Of a stretch of DNA of 64,000 nucleotides, positions 44,060 to 52,111 are shown in pieces. Both the position numbers and the translations under genes were made by a program. A model generated the notes under the pieces. It did no database searches. It had not been told where the DNA came from and worked only from the letters and a program-made list of their open reading frames with translations. How positions within the stretch are numbered: the first letter of the stretch is position 1; each line of letters starts with the position of its first letter. The DNA is from Elusimicrobiota bacterium (GTDB taxonomy: Bacteria > Elusimicrobiota > Elusimicrobia > FEN-1173): assembly GCA_016706425.1 (NCBI GenBank), contig JADJJR010000001.1, forward strand, positions 124,001-188,000, in the 5' to 3' direction.

Positions 44060-44088
44060 TGACAGTGAAACAACTTTATAAATAGAAT
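44059..44088 (+). promoter_or_regulatory. Promoter of the LAGLIDADG-like gene
   Basis: TTGACA (44059-44064), 18 bases, TAGAAT (44083-44088). Initiation near 44095 lies downstream of ATG 44087 and 30 bases before GTG 44126, which favours the GTG as the real start. The promoter is bracketed by the two parS-like palindromes. Confidence 0.5.
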
Positions 44089-44103
44089 GATTCACGTGAA
44101 ACT
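44088..44103. other. parS-like ParB box 2
   Basis: Second copy of TGATTCACGTGAAACT, identical to box 1 and 44 bases from it (about four helical turns). It covers the predicted transcription start of the plus-strand gene. Confidence 0.55.
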
Positions 44104-44125
44104 TTACGGTGAAACAGGGGGAAAC

Positions 44126-44533
44126 GTGGCCGAAACTATCGAAAATGGCATATCGGACTTTGAAAAGGGTCTTATACTGGGGCTGCTGATTGGCGAAGGA
44201 CATTTCGGCGGGGACGGGAAACAAGCACACATCACCCTCCGCATGCACGCGCGACACGAAACATTGTTGCGCTGGATCTTCGACCGTGTCCCCGGATCAA
44301 AAATTTACGGGCCCTATCACCACGGCGGCCGCCACTATTTTCAGTGGATGTGCCGCGGGGAATCCCTGAAAAAAAACCTCATCCCCCTTCTTCTGTCCAC
44401 GCCCCACCAGTCCCTGGACCCCCACAGCTTCGCCCGATTCATGGACATGCTCACCCAATACAAAACATTCCATTCGTCCGAAAAGATCGCATCAATAGCG
44501 TCGGGGCCGTCGGAAGAAAAAAATAAGAACTAA
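44126..44533 (+). CDS. LAGLIDADG-like single-domain protein
   Basis: About 135 residues from GTG 44126, preceded by GGGGG at 44117-44121. An ATG at 44087 is in frame but inside the repeat and before the predicted transcription start. The motif GLILGLLIGEGHFGGDG resembles the first LAGLIDADG helix with its acidic Glu. ITLRMHARHETLLRWI and YGPYHHGGRHYFQWM follow, as in LAGLIDADG homing-endonuclease folds. One domain would have to dimerise. No intron or intein is near, so it may be a free-standing nuclease or a domesticated DNA-binding protein. Its 3' end overlaps the rhomboid gene by 42 bases. Confidence 0.55.
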   Translation: MAETIENGISDFEKGLILGLLIGEGHFGGDGKQAHITLRMHARHETLLRWIFDRVPGSKIYGPYHHGGRHYFQWMCRGESLKKNLIPLLLSTPHQSLDPHSFARFMDMLTQYKTFHSSEKIASIASGPSEEKNKN

Positions 44534-45166
44534 ACCGGCGATGAATCCGCCGCTGTGGGCCCACCAGGCCACGCCACCCCCCAGGGCCCCGCCGGCCGCC
44601 GTGTGCAACAGGGCTCCATAACCCTGAAAAGCCTGGACAACAAACCAAAGGCCGAGAAAAACGAGGGCCGGAATTTCGACGAATTTCAGAAAAACAAAAA
44701 TGGGGATAATGGCTGTCACCCGGGACCCGGGATAGAGAACAAAATAGGCCCCCATAATACCGGCGATGGCTCCCGATGCTCCCACCATGGGCACCGCGCT
44801 TGAGGGGAATAGAAAGGCCTGGGCCAAACCCGCCGCCACCCCGACGATCAGATAAAAAATCAAATACCGAAAATGCCCCACGCGGTCTTCCACGTTATCG
44901 CCGAAGATCCAGAGATACATCATATTCCCGATCAAATGGGACCACCCGCCGTGTAAAAACATGGACGTCACCACTCGAACCCCGTGGGACCAGGGGTCGT
45001 TGAATAGCACTGCCGGTATCAGGGCCCAGTTACCGAAGAAACGCTCCAGGGCCTGGGGGGAAGGTTGCCGCAGTTCCAAAGCGAATACCCCGATATTCCC
45101 CAGGACCAAAAGAATGTTGACGATGGGGAAGGTGCGGCTGACCACGTTGTCGCGGATGGGGATCAT
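44492..45166 (-). CDS. Rhomboid family intramembrane serine protease
   Basis: 224 residues with six or seven membrane helices. Rhomboid landmarks: the N-terminal loop ending in RVVTSMFLHGGWSHLIGNM (HxxxxHxxxN), catalytic Ser in VGASGAIAGIMGAYF (GxSG) and catalytic His in WWAHSGGFIAG. It cleaves transmembrane substrates within the bilayer; its targets are unknown. The start ATG overlaps the upstream TPR gene by four bases. The 3' end runs 42 bases into the convergent LAGLIDADG-like gene. Confidence 0.9.
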   Translation of the reverse strand: MIPIRDNVVSRTFPIVNILLVLGNIGVFALELRQPSPQALERFFGNWALIPAVLFNDPWSHGVRVVTSMFLHGGWSHLIGNMMYLWIFGDNVEDRVGHFRYLIFYLIVGVAAGLAQAFLFPSSAVPMVGASGAIAGIMGAYFVLYPGSRVTAIIPIFVFLKFVEIPALVFLGLWFVVQAFQGYGALLHTAAGGALGGGVAWWAHSGGFIAGLVLIFFFRRPRRY

Positions 45167-46794
45167 GGTCCTCTCTTAATCGGCCGGTGTTCAATGCGTT
45201 CGGCTTCCGTCAACTGCTGATTGGCCTCGGTAAACCGCCCTTGCGCGGTTAAGAAACGGGCAAAACGGATGCGCGGGGCCACCCAATAAGGGTCTAGACC
45301 GAGGGCCCGGCTAAATGAAATTTCGGCCCGGCGACGATCCCCCGATTTTGCCAAGGCTTCGGCCATGGCAAAATGCGCCCGGGAATCGCCCCCGTTTAGC
45401 GCCACGGCGCGTTCCGCCGAGTGCAGCGCCTCCTCGACGTTCCCCGTCAACAACCAAGCGCGCGACAACACCGCCTGGGCCCGAGACAATTCCGGGTAAG
45501 CGTCCGCCGTCAAGCGGGCGTCCACGGCCGCGTCGGGGTTGCGCCCCAAATCCAGGTACACTTCGGCCCGGGCCAGCAGAGCCGCCGGATGTTCCCGGTA
45601 CGCGGAGACCAACCGGTCCGCCCAGCGCAACCGATCGTCCGGGTCTTCCCGCCGCCGCGCCAATTCCATCATGCCCAAAATCCCCTCAAAGGAATCGCCT
45701 TCCAAACTCAACGCCTGACGAAAGGCCCGTTCGGCCTCCTGGTGTTTCCCGCGACGCGTGGCCAATTTTCCCCGGGCCACCACCAACCCCACGTTTTGCT
45801 GAAGAGCAACAAACCGAAGAAGAGCCAAACGCTCGACGCCGGACAAGTCCAAGGTTTCGGGGGATTGAAAAAGTTCCGAGGTCAGCGGAATCACCTGCGG
45901 CGCCAAACGATCCAACGCGGACTCGGCCTCGACCCAACGGCCGGACTCGGCCAAACATTCTGTCCACAGGAGTCCCGCCTCGACGTGGGCGTTGTTGCGG
46001 TTGAAAAGGGATTCGAAGGCCGCCGAGGCCTCGGCCCGGCGCCCTTGGATTTTCAAAATTTGGCCCAGGGCCAATTCCAAGGGGTAATCGAACCGGTTCG
46101 CCGGACGTATCTCCGTCAAAAGGTCCATGGCCCGTCGGTGATGGCCCGCGTGAAGGTTCGTTAAGGCGATCCGAGCTCGCAGGTCCCGGTCTTCGGGCGC
46201 GATCGCCAACAGCAGGTTGTAAAATTTCAAGGCGGAGGCGTACTTGCCTTGATCGAAATCGAAATCAGCCTGCAACCGGGCCAGCCTACGATCGTTGGGA
46301 AAACGAGCCCAACCGGCTTTTAAAATCTGAAGGAGGCCCTCCGGATTCCCTAGACCTCGATAGACACCGGCGAGCAGCAAGTAAGGCCGCATGTCATGGG
46401 GGGAAATCGCCCGCGCCGCCTCCAGGTCATCCCGGGCGAAAGCTCGGCGATCACGCAACAAATTGATAACGCCCATTCCAAGGGCGCCGTCGAAATTCTT
46501 TGGGAATTCCGATTGAAGCCTTCGGAAATCCTTTTCCGCCAATTCGATGGCGCCCTTCAGAAACAAAGCCCGGGCGCGCAAGACCAGGAGGACTTCTTCT
46601 CGATCTCGGGAAAAGTTTTTGCGTTCGATTGCGGTGTTTAAAATCTCCACCGCCTCCCCGGCTTCGCCTCGGTCGAGCGCGCGACGGGCTTGATTCCAAG
46701 GCAAGGACCGCTGCCAAAACCAGAGGCCCGCCGTCACCATTGTGATGAAACCGGCCGCTACCGTGATGTTCAACTCGATCCGCCGTCTTTTCAC
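45163..46794 (-). CDS. Membrane-anchored TPR protein
   Basis: 543 residues from GTG 46794 (GTGA overlap with rsmG). An N-terminal membrane segment (about 10-28, ITVAAGFITMVTAGLWFW) is followed by ten or more tetratricopeptide-like repeats (for example GALGMGVINLLRDRRAFARDD, ALRQALSLEGDSFEGILG and AHFAMAEALAKSGDRRRAE, each in part). TPR solenoids bind protein partners; here they would face the periplasm. The tight coupling with rhomboid suggests a shared membrane function, but that is inference. Confidence 0.7.
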   Translation of the reverse strand: MKRRRIELNITVAAGFITMVTAGLWFWQRSLPWNQARRALDRGEAGEAVEILNTAIERKNFSRDREEVLLVLRARALFLKGAIELAEKDFRRLQSEFPKNFDGALGMGVINLLRDRRAFARDDLEAARAISPHDMRPYLLLAGVYRGLGNPEGLLQILKAGWARFPNDRRLARLQADFDFDQGKYASALKFYNLLLAIAPEDRDLRARIALTNLHAGHHRRAMDLLTEIRPANRFDYPLELALGQILKIQGRRAEASAAFESLFNRNNAHVEAGLLWTECLAESGRWVEAESALDRLAPQVIPLTSELFQSPETLDLSGVERLALLRFVALQQNVGLVVARGKLATRRGKHQEAERAFRQALSLEGDSFEGILGMMELARRREDPDDRLRWADRLVSAYREHPAALLARAEVYLDLGRNPDAAVDARLTADAYPELSRAQAVLSRAWLLTGNVEEALHSAERAVALNGGDSRAHFAMAEALAKSGDRRRAEISFSRALGLDPYWVAPRIRFARFLTAQGRFTEANQQLTEAERIEHRPIKRGP

Positions 46795-47513
46795 CAGAGG
46801 GGCCTCTTGGCCGGAATTCCCGGCCTTCTTGGATAACGATCTTCAATTTGATCTGTTTTTTCAATGCAAACAATGAATCGATCGTGGTCGGTCCCGGGAA
46901 GTCGATACCCAATCAGGCCCCCCGATCGGGCGCCCAAATCCCCCAAATGCGTAATCGCGGCCTCCAGCTCCCCGGGGGCCTCCAGGCCGCGGTGCAATAG
47001 GCAAAGACCGCCCACCCGAACAAAAGGCAAGGTCAATTCCAACACCACGGGCAATCGTCCCACGGCGCGGCAAAACGCCACATCGTGGGTTTCCCTTTGT
47101 TCGCCTTCCCGCGCCAATTCCTCTGCCCGACCCCAAAGAGCGGAGACATTGCCGGCTCCCGCGGCGACCGCCAAGCCGCTCACCGCGGCCTGTTTCTTTC
47201 GGATCCCGTCCAACAGAACGACCCGGCATTCGGGGAGGGCCAGCGCCAGGGGGATCCCGGGAAATCCTCCGCCGGTTCCGACGTCAATCCCGGTGCGAAT
47301 GCGACCGGGCAGCCCGCGCAGGGCCTGGAGGGAATCCGCCACGTGGGCGGGGCCGTCGCGAAGCGGATCGAAGGACACCAAATTGACCCCGGCGTTGGCG
47401 GCCGCCAACGCGTCCAGGTAAAGATCGGCGCGGGGGAAAAAATCGGCGGGAAGGGACAGCCCGCCCAGCGTGTCCGCGAGCGCGTCCCACCGGGAGGGAG
47501 CCGAGGAATTCAA
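46791..47513 (-). CDS. rsmG: 16S rRNA (guanine-N7) methyltransferase RsmG (GidB)
   Basis: 240 residues. I use TTG 47513 because it overlaps the mnmG stop as TTGA; the longer frame to 47756 reads inside mnmG. The SAM site is GIDVGTGGGFPGIPLALA, followed by LLDGIRKKQAAV and FCRAVGRLP, the GidB pattern. It methylates G527 of 16S rRNA. The mnmG-rsmG order is one of the most conserved origin-proximal pairs in bacteria. Confidence 0.92.
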   Translation of the reverse strand: MNSSAPSRWDALADTLGGLSLPADFFPRADLYLDALAAANAGVNLVSFDPLRDGPAHVADSLQALRGLPGRIRTGIDVGTGGGFPGIPLALALPECRVVLLDGIRKKQAAVSGLAVAAGAGNVSALWGRAEELAREGEQRETHDVAFCRAVGRLPVVLELTLPFVRVGGLCLLHRGLEAPGELEAAITHLGDLGARSGGLIGYRLPGTDHDRFIVCIEKTDQIEDRYPRRPGIPAKRPLW

Positions 47514-49324
47514 GCGGCGAAGGGCTCTCCGCGGCGCCGCGCGAGATGAACCAACAACACCCCCACGTCCGAGGGGTTCACGCCCGGGATGCGGGCCGCC
47601 TGGCCCAGGTTGGACGGACGGACGCGTTTGAGTTTTTGCCGCGCCTCGGTGAGCAGGCCCGTCAATCGGTCGTAGTCCAAGTCCGGGGGGATTTGGCGGC
47701 TCTCCATCCGACGGAACTTGGCGATGTCTTGGCGTTGACGTTTCAAATACCCCCAATAGGTTTTTTCAACGCCCACCTGCCGCAACACCGTACCGTCGTC
47801 CCAAAGGCCGATCGGGATCGGACCCACCGGATTGGCTTCACCGGTCACCGCCGCGGGCACGGGCGAGAAATAGGGGGATTCCGCGTCCTTGGGCAATGCC
47901 GCCCGCGCCGTTGTCCAGAGTCGTTCGCGGAACCGGCAAAAACGATCGTAGGTTTCAGCCGAAACCAAACCGCGACGCCGGCCGTGGTCGATCAACCGCA
48001 GGTCGGCGTTGTCCCAGCGAAGTCCCAAACGGTGCTCGGCGCGGGAGGTCATCAACCGGTAGGGCTCGTCGATCCCCTTGGTCACCAGATCGTCGATCAT
48101 CACGCCGATGTAGGCTTCGTCGCGCCCGAGCGTGAGGGGCGCTTCGCCGTGCAGAGACGCCACGGCGTTGAGGCCGGCGATCAACCCCTGACCCGCCGCC
48201 TCCTCGTAACCCGTCGTGCCGTTGATCTGGCCGGCGAAGAACAGCCCGTCCACGCCCTTGGTTTCCAAGGACAATTTCAATTGGGTCGGGGGACAGTAAT
48301 CGTATTCGACCGCGTAACCGTAGCGAACGATGCGCGCGTTCTCGAACCCGGGGATGGAACGCACCACCGCGTCTTGGACGTCCTCCGGCAAACTCGTGGA
48401 AATCCCGTTGGGGTAAATCTCGGTCGTCGCGTACCCCTCCGGTTCGACAAAAACGTGGTGGGAGGCGTGGTGGGCGAATTTGACCACCTTGTCCTCAATG
48501 GACGGGCAATACCGCGGCCCCGTGGCCGTGATGGCCCCGGCGTAAAGGGGCGAGCGGTGGAGGTTGTCGCGGATGATTTGATGCGTGCGCTCGGTGGTTC
48601 GGGTCAACCAACAGGGGAGCATTTTTTGCGTCAGCGCCGGGGTCGCGTGGGAGAAGGGGATGGGGGGATCGTCCCCCGGCGCGATTTCGCAACGCGCGTA
48701 ATTCAACGTGGCCCCGTCCAGCCGGGGAGGCGTCCCGGTCTTGAGCCGGCCGATTTCAAAGCCCAGCGCTCCCAAAGAGGACGACAACCGCGCCGCCGGG
48801 GGTTCTCCCGCGCGCCCACCGTCCGTCCGTCGAGGGCCCGTGTGCAACAAGCCGCGCAAAAAAGTTCCCGCGGCAATCACCACGGCGCGGGCCGCGACCC
48901 GCGCGCCCCGGGTTGTGAGCACGCCCGACACGCGCCCGTTTTCCGTCAACACCGCGTCCACCTCGTCTTCCAAAACCGTCAGATGGGGCTGGGCGCGGAC
49001 CGTGGCGATCATGGACTCCCGGTAAAGGGAACGATCACACTGCGCGCGGGGACTCCACACGGCGGGGCCCTTGCCCCGATTGAGCATTTTGAACTGCAGA
49101 CCGGCGCGGTCCGTGGTCCGCGCCATCTCGCCCCCGAGGGCGTCGATCTCCCGCACCACCTGGCCTTTGGCGACGCCGCCGATGGCGGGATTGCACGACA
49201 TTTGGCCGATTTTCCCGGCGTTTTGCGTGATCATCAACGTGGCCACCCCGCGCCGCGCGGCGGCGAGGGCGGCTTCAATGGCGGCGTGGCCGCCGCCGAC
49301 AACAATTAAAGACGGGGTTTCCAT
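47510..49324 (-). CDS. mnmG: tRNA uridine-5-carboxymethylaminomethyl modification enzyme MnmG (GidA)
   Basis: 604 residues from ATG 49324. The FAD dinucleotide fold is VVGGGHAAIEAALAAARRG; QMSCNPAIGGVAKG, YCPSIEDKVVKF and GQINGTTGYEEAAGQGL are GidA signatures. With MnmE it modifies the wobble uridine of several tRNAs. The frame to 49399 adds 25 residues across the promoter region, where a TATAAT box lies 17 bases before the ATG, so I reject it. The leader would be about 10 bases, too short for a standard ribosome-binding site. Confidence 0.95.
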   Translation of the reverse strand: METPSLIVVGGGHAAIEAALAAARRGVATLMITQNAGKIGQMSCNPAIGGVAKGQVVREIDALGGEMARTTDRAGLQFKMLNRGKGPAVWSPRAQCDRSLYRESMIATVRAQPHLTVLEDEVDAVLTENGRVSGVLTTRGARVAARAVVIAAGTFLRGLLHTGPRRTDGGRAGEPPAARLSSSLGALGFEIGRLKTGTPPRLDGATLNYARCEIAPGDDPPIPFSHATPALTQKMLPCWLTRTTERTHQIIRDNLHRSPLYAGAITATGPRYCPSIEDKVVKFAHHASHHVFVEPEGYATTEIYPNGISTSLPEDVQDAVVRSIPGFENARIVRYGYAVEYDYCPPTQLKLSLETKGVDGLFFAGQINGTTGYEEAAGQGLIAGLNAVASLHGEAPLTLGRDEAYIGVMIDDLVTKGIDEPYRLMTSRAEHRLGLRWDNADLRLIDHGRRRGLVSAETYDRFCRFRERLWTTARAALPKDAESPYFSPVPAAVTGEANPVGPIPIGLWDDGTVLRQVGVEKTYWGYLKRQRQDIAKFRRMESRQIPPDLDYDRLTGLLTEARQKLKRVRPSNLGQAARIPGVNPSDVGVLLVHLARRRGEPFAA

Positions 49325-49340
49325 GGCGTTTTGCCGCCGT

Positions 49341-49346
49341 ATTATA
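49341..49346 (-). promoter_or_regulatory. Putative -10 box of mnmG
   Basis: Minus strand GATATAATAC with perfect TATAAT. Expected initiation near 49334 is only about ten bases from the ATG. No TTGACA-like -35 is visible at 16-18 bases. Confidence 0.5.
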
Positions 49347-49425
49347 TCACGCGGGGACCGGCCCGCGGCTTCGCCGCCCGCGCGGGCACCACCCGTCATC
49401 AGAAACCCCGGAGACCGCGCAAGTG

Positions 49426-49434
49426 TGGTAAAAT
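49426..49434 (+). promoter_or_regulatory. Putative extended -10 of the TPR gene
   Basis: TGGTAAAAT (TGn plus TAAAAT). Initiation near 49441 is about five bases before ATG 49446, and no Shine-Dalgarno is present. No -35 is recognised. Confidence 0.4.
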
Positions 49435-49445
49435 AAAGTTTTCAA

Positions 49446-50660
49446 ATGTCAAAATCCACCAGCGAAACGCCGGCCGCCGTGGAAACCCGGCTGAAAGACG
49501 CCGTTCAGGCCGCGGAACGCCTGGGCCGGCTCAATCACCGCCGTTTGGACGCGCTCGAATCCCTGGCGTCGTTTTACATTCAGCGCGGGCGTTATCGGGA
49601 AGCCGAGCCTCTGCAAGTCCGGGCGCTGTCCGTCAAGGAAAAGATTTACGGGCCGGAACACGAAACGCTCGCTTTGCCGTTGACGGAGCTCGCGCGGTCC
49701 TACGAGATCACGGGACGCCTGGCGGAGGCCGAAGCGGTGCGGACGTTGGCGCTCAAAATTCACGAGAGGGACGCCGTTCAAAACAGCGTGGCGATCGCCC
49801 AGGATTTGGTCGCCTTGGCCCAAATCGCGGCGGTCCGAAACAAATTGGCCGAGGGGGAAGCGCACTTGGCGCGCTCGCAAAAAATCGCGCGCATTGTGTT
49901 CGGAGACGTCCACAGCGCCCTAATCCGGTTCCAGCTGGCGTGGGGCGAGGCGGCGTGGGCCCTGGGCCGCCCCGAGGCGGCCGTCGACCATTACGAACGC
50001 GCGGACCGTTTGGCGGAAAAAGGACCGGAAGGCATCGGCGAACGGGGAAACGTTTGGGCCCGTCGCGGTCATCTGGAACGGGCGGCCGGCCGCTTTCGTT
50101 CGGCGCTGGATTACTATCGGCAAGCGCTCGAAGCCCATGAAAAAACCGAAGGCTCGGGAGGGCTCTCCGTCGGGCGCGACTGGCTGTTCATCGGGCGGGC
50201 CCACGCGGAGGAAGGCCGCTTTCGAAAAGCCGACGCCGCCTTCAAACGCTCGGTGTCGATCCGCGAAAACGCGCTGGGCCCGGAGCATCCGGACGCGGCC
50301 GAATCCTGGGCCGCGCGGGCCGACGGGTGGGCCGCGGCGAAACATTTTGTGGACGCGGAGCGGGCCTACCAGAAAGCGCGAACGCTTTTTGCCCGATGCC
50401 ACGGACCGGACGCGCCGGCCCTTTTGCGCGCGCTCAACGGCTTGGCGCATCTCTATTACGACCGGGGGGTTTACGACGAAGCCGATCGGCTTTTGGGGGA
50501 ATTGGTCCGCACCCACGAACGCGTTTTCGGCCCCGACCACCCCGCCGCCCGGGCGGCCCGGGAAAACGCCGCCGTGTGCTTGGAAGCCCAGGACCGTTTG
50601 GAGGAAGCCGAAACCGCGCGGCGCCCTCCGGCAATTCAAAAGAAAGGAACCGCCTTATGA
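49446..50660 (+). CDS. Kinesin-light-chain-type TPR protein
   Basis: 404 residues made almost wholly of TPR_12-like repeats. The diagnostic phrase recurs: YGPEHETLA, GPEHPDAA, HGPDAPALL and FGPDHPAARAAREN, alternating with helices such as ALESLASFYIQRGRYREAEPL. There is no signal peptide or membrane segment, so it is cytoplasmic. It should be a protein-interaction scaffold; partners are unknown. The stop overlaps the next gene as ATGA. It is divergent from mnmG. Confidence 0.8.
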   Translation: MSKSTSETPAAVETRLKDAVQAAERLGRLNHRRLDALESLASFYIQRGRYREAEPLQVRALSVKEKIYGPEHETLALPLTELARSYEITGRLAEAEAVRTLALKIHERDAVQNSVAIAQDLVALAQIAAVRNKLAEGEAHLARSQKIARIVFGDVHSALIRFQLAWGEAAWALGRPEAAVDHYERADRLAEKGPEGIGERGNVWARRGHLERAAGRFRSALDYYRQALEAHEKTEGSGGLSVGRDWLFIGRAHAEEGRFRKADAAFKRSVSIRENALGPEHPDAAESWAARADGWAAAKHFVDAERAYQKARTLFARCHGPDAPALLRALNGLAHLYYDRGVYDEADRLLGELVRTHERVFGPDHPAARAARENAAVCLEAQDRLEEAETARRPPAIQKKGTAL

Positions 50661-51514
50661 CACTCACGCCCGATGACACACCCACACCGAAACCCCTTTT
50701 GGCCCGCCGAAAGCGAACCCTCCTGTCGTTCCGCCGTCGACGGGACGTCGTTTCGTTTGTCCTGAACGTCGCCCTTTTTTCGGGAGGGATCGCGGCCTTG
50801 GTCGTCACCACCCTCCAGTGGCGCCGTTTGACCGCCCTACCGGGCGTGTCGGAACCCCCGCGCGCCGAAATCCCCGCTCCTTACGAAGCGCCCGCGCCGG
50901 TCGAAGAACCGGCCCCCGCGCCCGAAACGGGAAAACCGTTTCTTCCGGAGGATGAGGAAGAAACACCGGCGCCTCCGCCGCCCCCCACTAAAAAACCGAC
51001 GCCGCTCCCGGACTCCAAGAAACCGGCCCCCGTCGCCGAACCGAAGGGGCCCCGGTTTGAATTGTTTTCCGCCGGCTTCAAATTCCGCACGCTCGCGGAC
51101 CGCAACGGCCGTCTGACGGCGGCCGTGACGCCCGCGGGGTCGGACGCCGCCCTGCGGCTGGATTACGATCTGGCCGAAGGTCAATGGGTGCAATCTTTCG
51201 TCGACCTCAAGCAGGACCTGTCAAAATTCAAACGGGTTCAATTCGTCTTTAACGGCAACGGCGGGGCCAACACGTTCGAACTCAAGATCGTCGATTCCGA
51301 CGGAACCAACGTCGGGATCGATTGGCCCCGCGCCAGCGGACGCGCCGCCTTGACGGTGGTGGACCTGCCCCTGACCGACCTGACGTATTTGTGGGGCGGC
51401 GATCCGAAAATGGACTGGAAGCGGGTCCGGCAGATCTATTTCGCTGTGTCGAAGAAAAGCGGCGACCAAGGGGGCCGCGGCCGCGTGGTCGTTCGGGGGG
51501 TCCGCTTCCTTTGA
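50657..51514 (+). CDS. Membrane-anchored protein with Pro-rich linker and galactose-binding-like domain
   Basis: 285 residues from ATG 50657, with AAAGGAAC upstream. Parts: cytoplasmic basic N-terminus (1-35), one membrane helix (about 36-55), a linker dominated by Pro, Ala, Glu and Lys (about 70-130), and a C-terminal beta-sandwich (about 135-285) with SKFKRVQFVFNGNGGANTFE, VDSDGTNVGIDW and RQIYFAVS, the pattern of CIA30/CBM11-like carbohydrate-binding folds. The domain would sit in the periplasm. No catalytic residues are apparent. It is coupled to the TPR gene before it and to DUF4202 after it. Confidence 0.6.
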   Translation: MTLTPDDTPTPKPLLARRKRTLLSFRRRRDVVSFVLNVALFSGGIAALVVTTLQWRRLTALPGVSEPPRAEIPAPYEAPAPVEEPAPAPETGKPFLPEDEEETPAPPPPPTKKPTPLPDSKKPAPVAEPKGPRFELFSAGFKFRTLADRNGRLTAAVTPAGSDAALRLDYDLAEGQWVQSFVDLKQDLSKFKRVQFVFNGNGGANTFELKIVDSDGTNVGIDWPRASGRAALTVVDLPLTDLTYLWGGDPKMDWKRVRQIYFAVSKKSGDQGGRGRVVVRGVRFL

Positions 51515-52101
51515 CGACGGACCGCCTGGGCCGGGTGCTCGCGGCCATCGACGCGGCGAACGCGCGGGATCCCCGCCGTGACCCGGAGGGACGGCCGGTG
51601 GAATTGGCCTACGCGGACCGTTTGTCCGCCTGGACCCTCCGCCTGGCCCCGAACGCGTCCGAAACGTTGCGCATCGCCGCGCGGGGCCAACACATTGAAC
51701 GCTGGCTCTCGCCCCGCGACTCCGAACCCAGGGACCGGGGCGGTTATTTGCGCTGGCGCGAAAACCTCAAACGGTTCCACGCCGACCGGGTCTCGGGGCT
51801 CATGAGGGAAAACGACTACAGCGAGGAAGACGCGCGCCGCGTTATCCATTTGATCACCAAAGCCGCCCACCGGGCGGGGGATCCCGAAGGGGTCACGTTG
51901 GAGGACGCTCTGTGTCTGTTGTTTTTGGAAACCCCCCCGGACGTTTTGCGCGCCAAATTGCCCGGGGACAAGATGGAAAGCGCCCTTCGGAAAACCTGGA
52001 AAAAAATGAGCCCCGAAGGGCGGGCACGCGCGCTGGCTTTGCCGCTGGCATCGGATCTCAAGACACTCTTGGAAACATTTCGCCGGGAGGATTCCGCTTG
52101 A
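51511..52101 (+). CDS. DUF4202 domain protein
   Basis: 196 residues from TTG 51511, which overlaps the previous stop as TTGA. The whole length matches what I remember of DUF4202: AIDAANARDP near the start, YADRLSAWTLRLAP, RIAARGQHIERW, YLRWRENLKRFHA, TLEDALCLLFLE and LRKTWKKMSPEGRARAL. The family is cytoplasmic, helical and of unknown function, found scattered across bacteria and some eukaryotes. The clustered His, Arg and Trp residues hint at an active or metal site, which is untested inference. Confidence 0.8.
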   Translation: MTTDRLGRVLAAIDAANARDPRRDPEGRPVELAYADRLSAWTLRLAPNASETLRIAARGQHIERWLSPRDSEPRDRGGYLRWRENLKRFHADRVSGLMRENDYSEEDARRVIHLITKAAHRAGDPEGVTLEDALCLLFLETPPDVLRAKLPGDKMESALRKTWKKMSPEGRARALALPLASDLKTLLETFRREDSA

Positions 52102-52111
52102 CGCGATTAAC

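Larger units (their letters stand above)
44042..44116. repeat. Tandem 31-bp direct repeat, period 44
   Basis: Copies 44042-44072 and 44086-44116 differ at only two of 31 positions. Each holds the palindrome TTCACGTGAA, followed 11 bases later by a half site GTGAAACA. A 13-base AT-rich spacer separates them. There are only two copies, so this is not a CRISPR array. Confidence 0.9.

Noticed and set aside
44042..44116. Minimal CRISPR array
   Set aside because: Only two repeats with a 13-base spacer, an internal palindrome and a promoter between them; no cas genes in the window.
44048..44257. 69-codon minus-strand ORF over the parS-like repeat
   Set aside because: It is antisense to the LAGLIDADG-like frame and to the repeat, without a ribosome-binding site or family resemblance.
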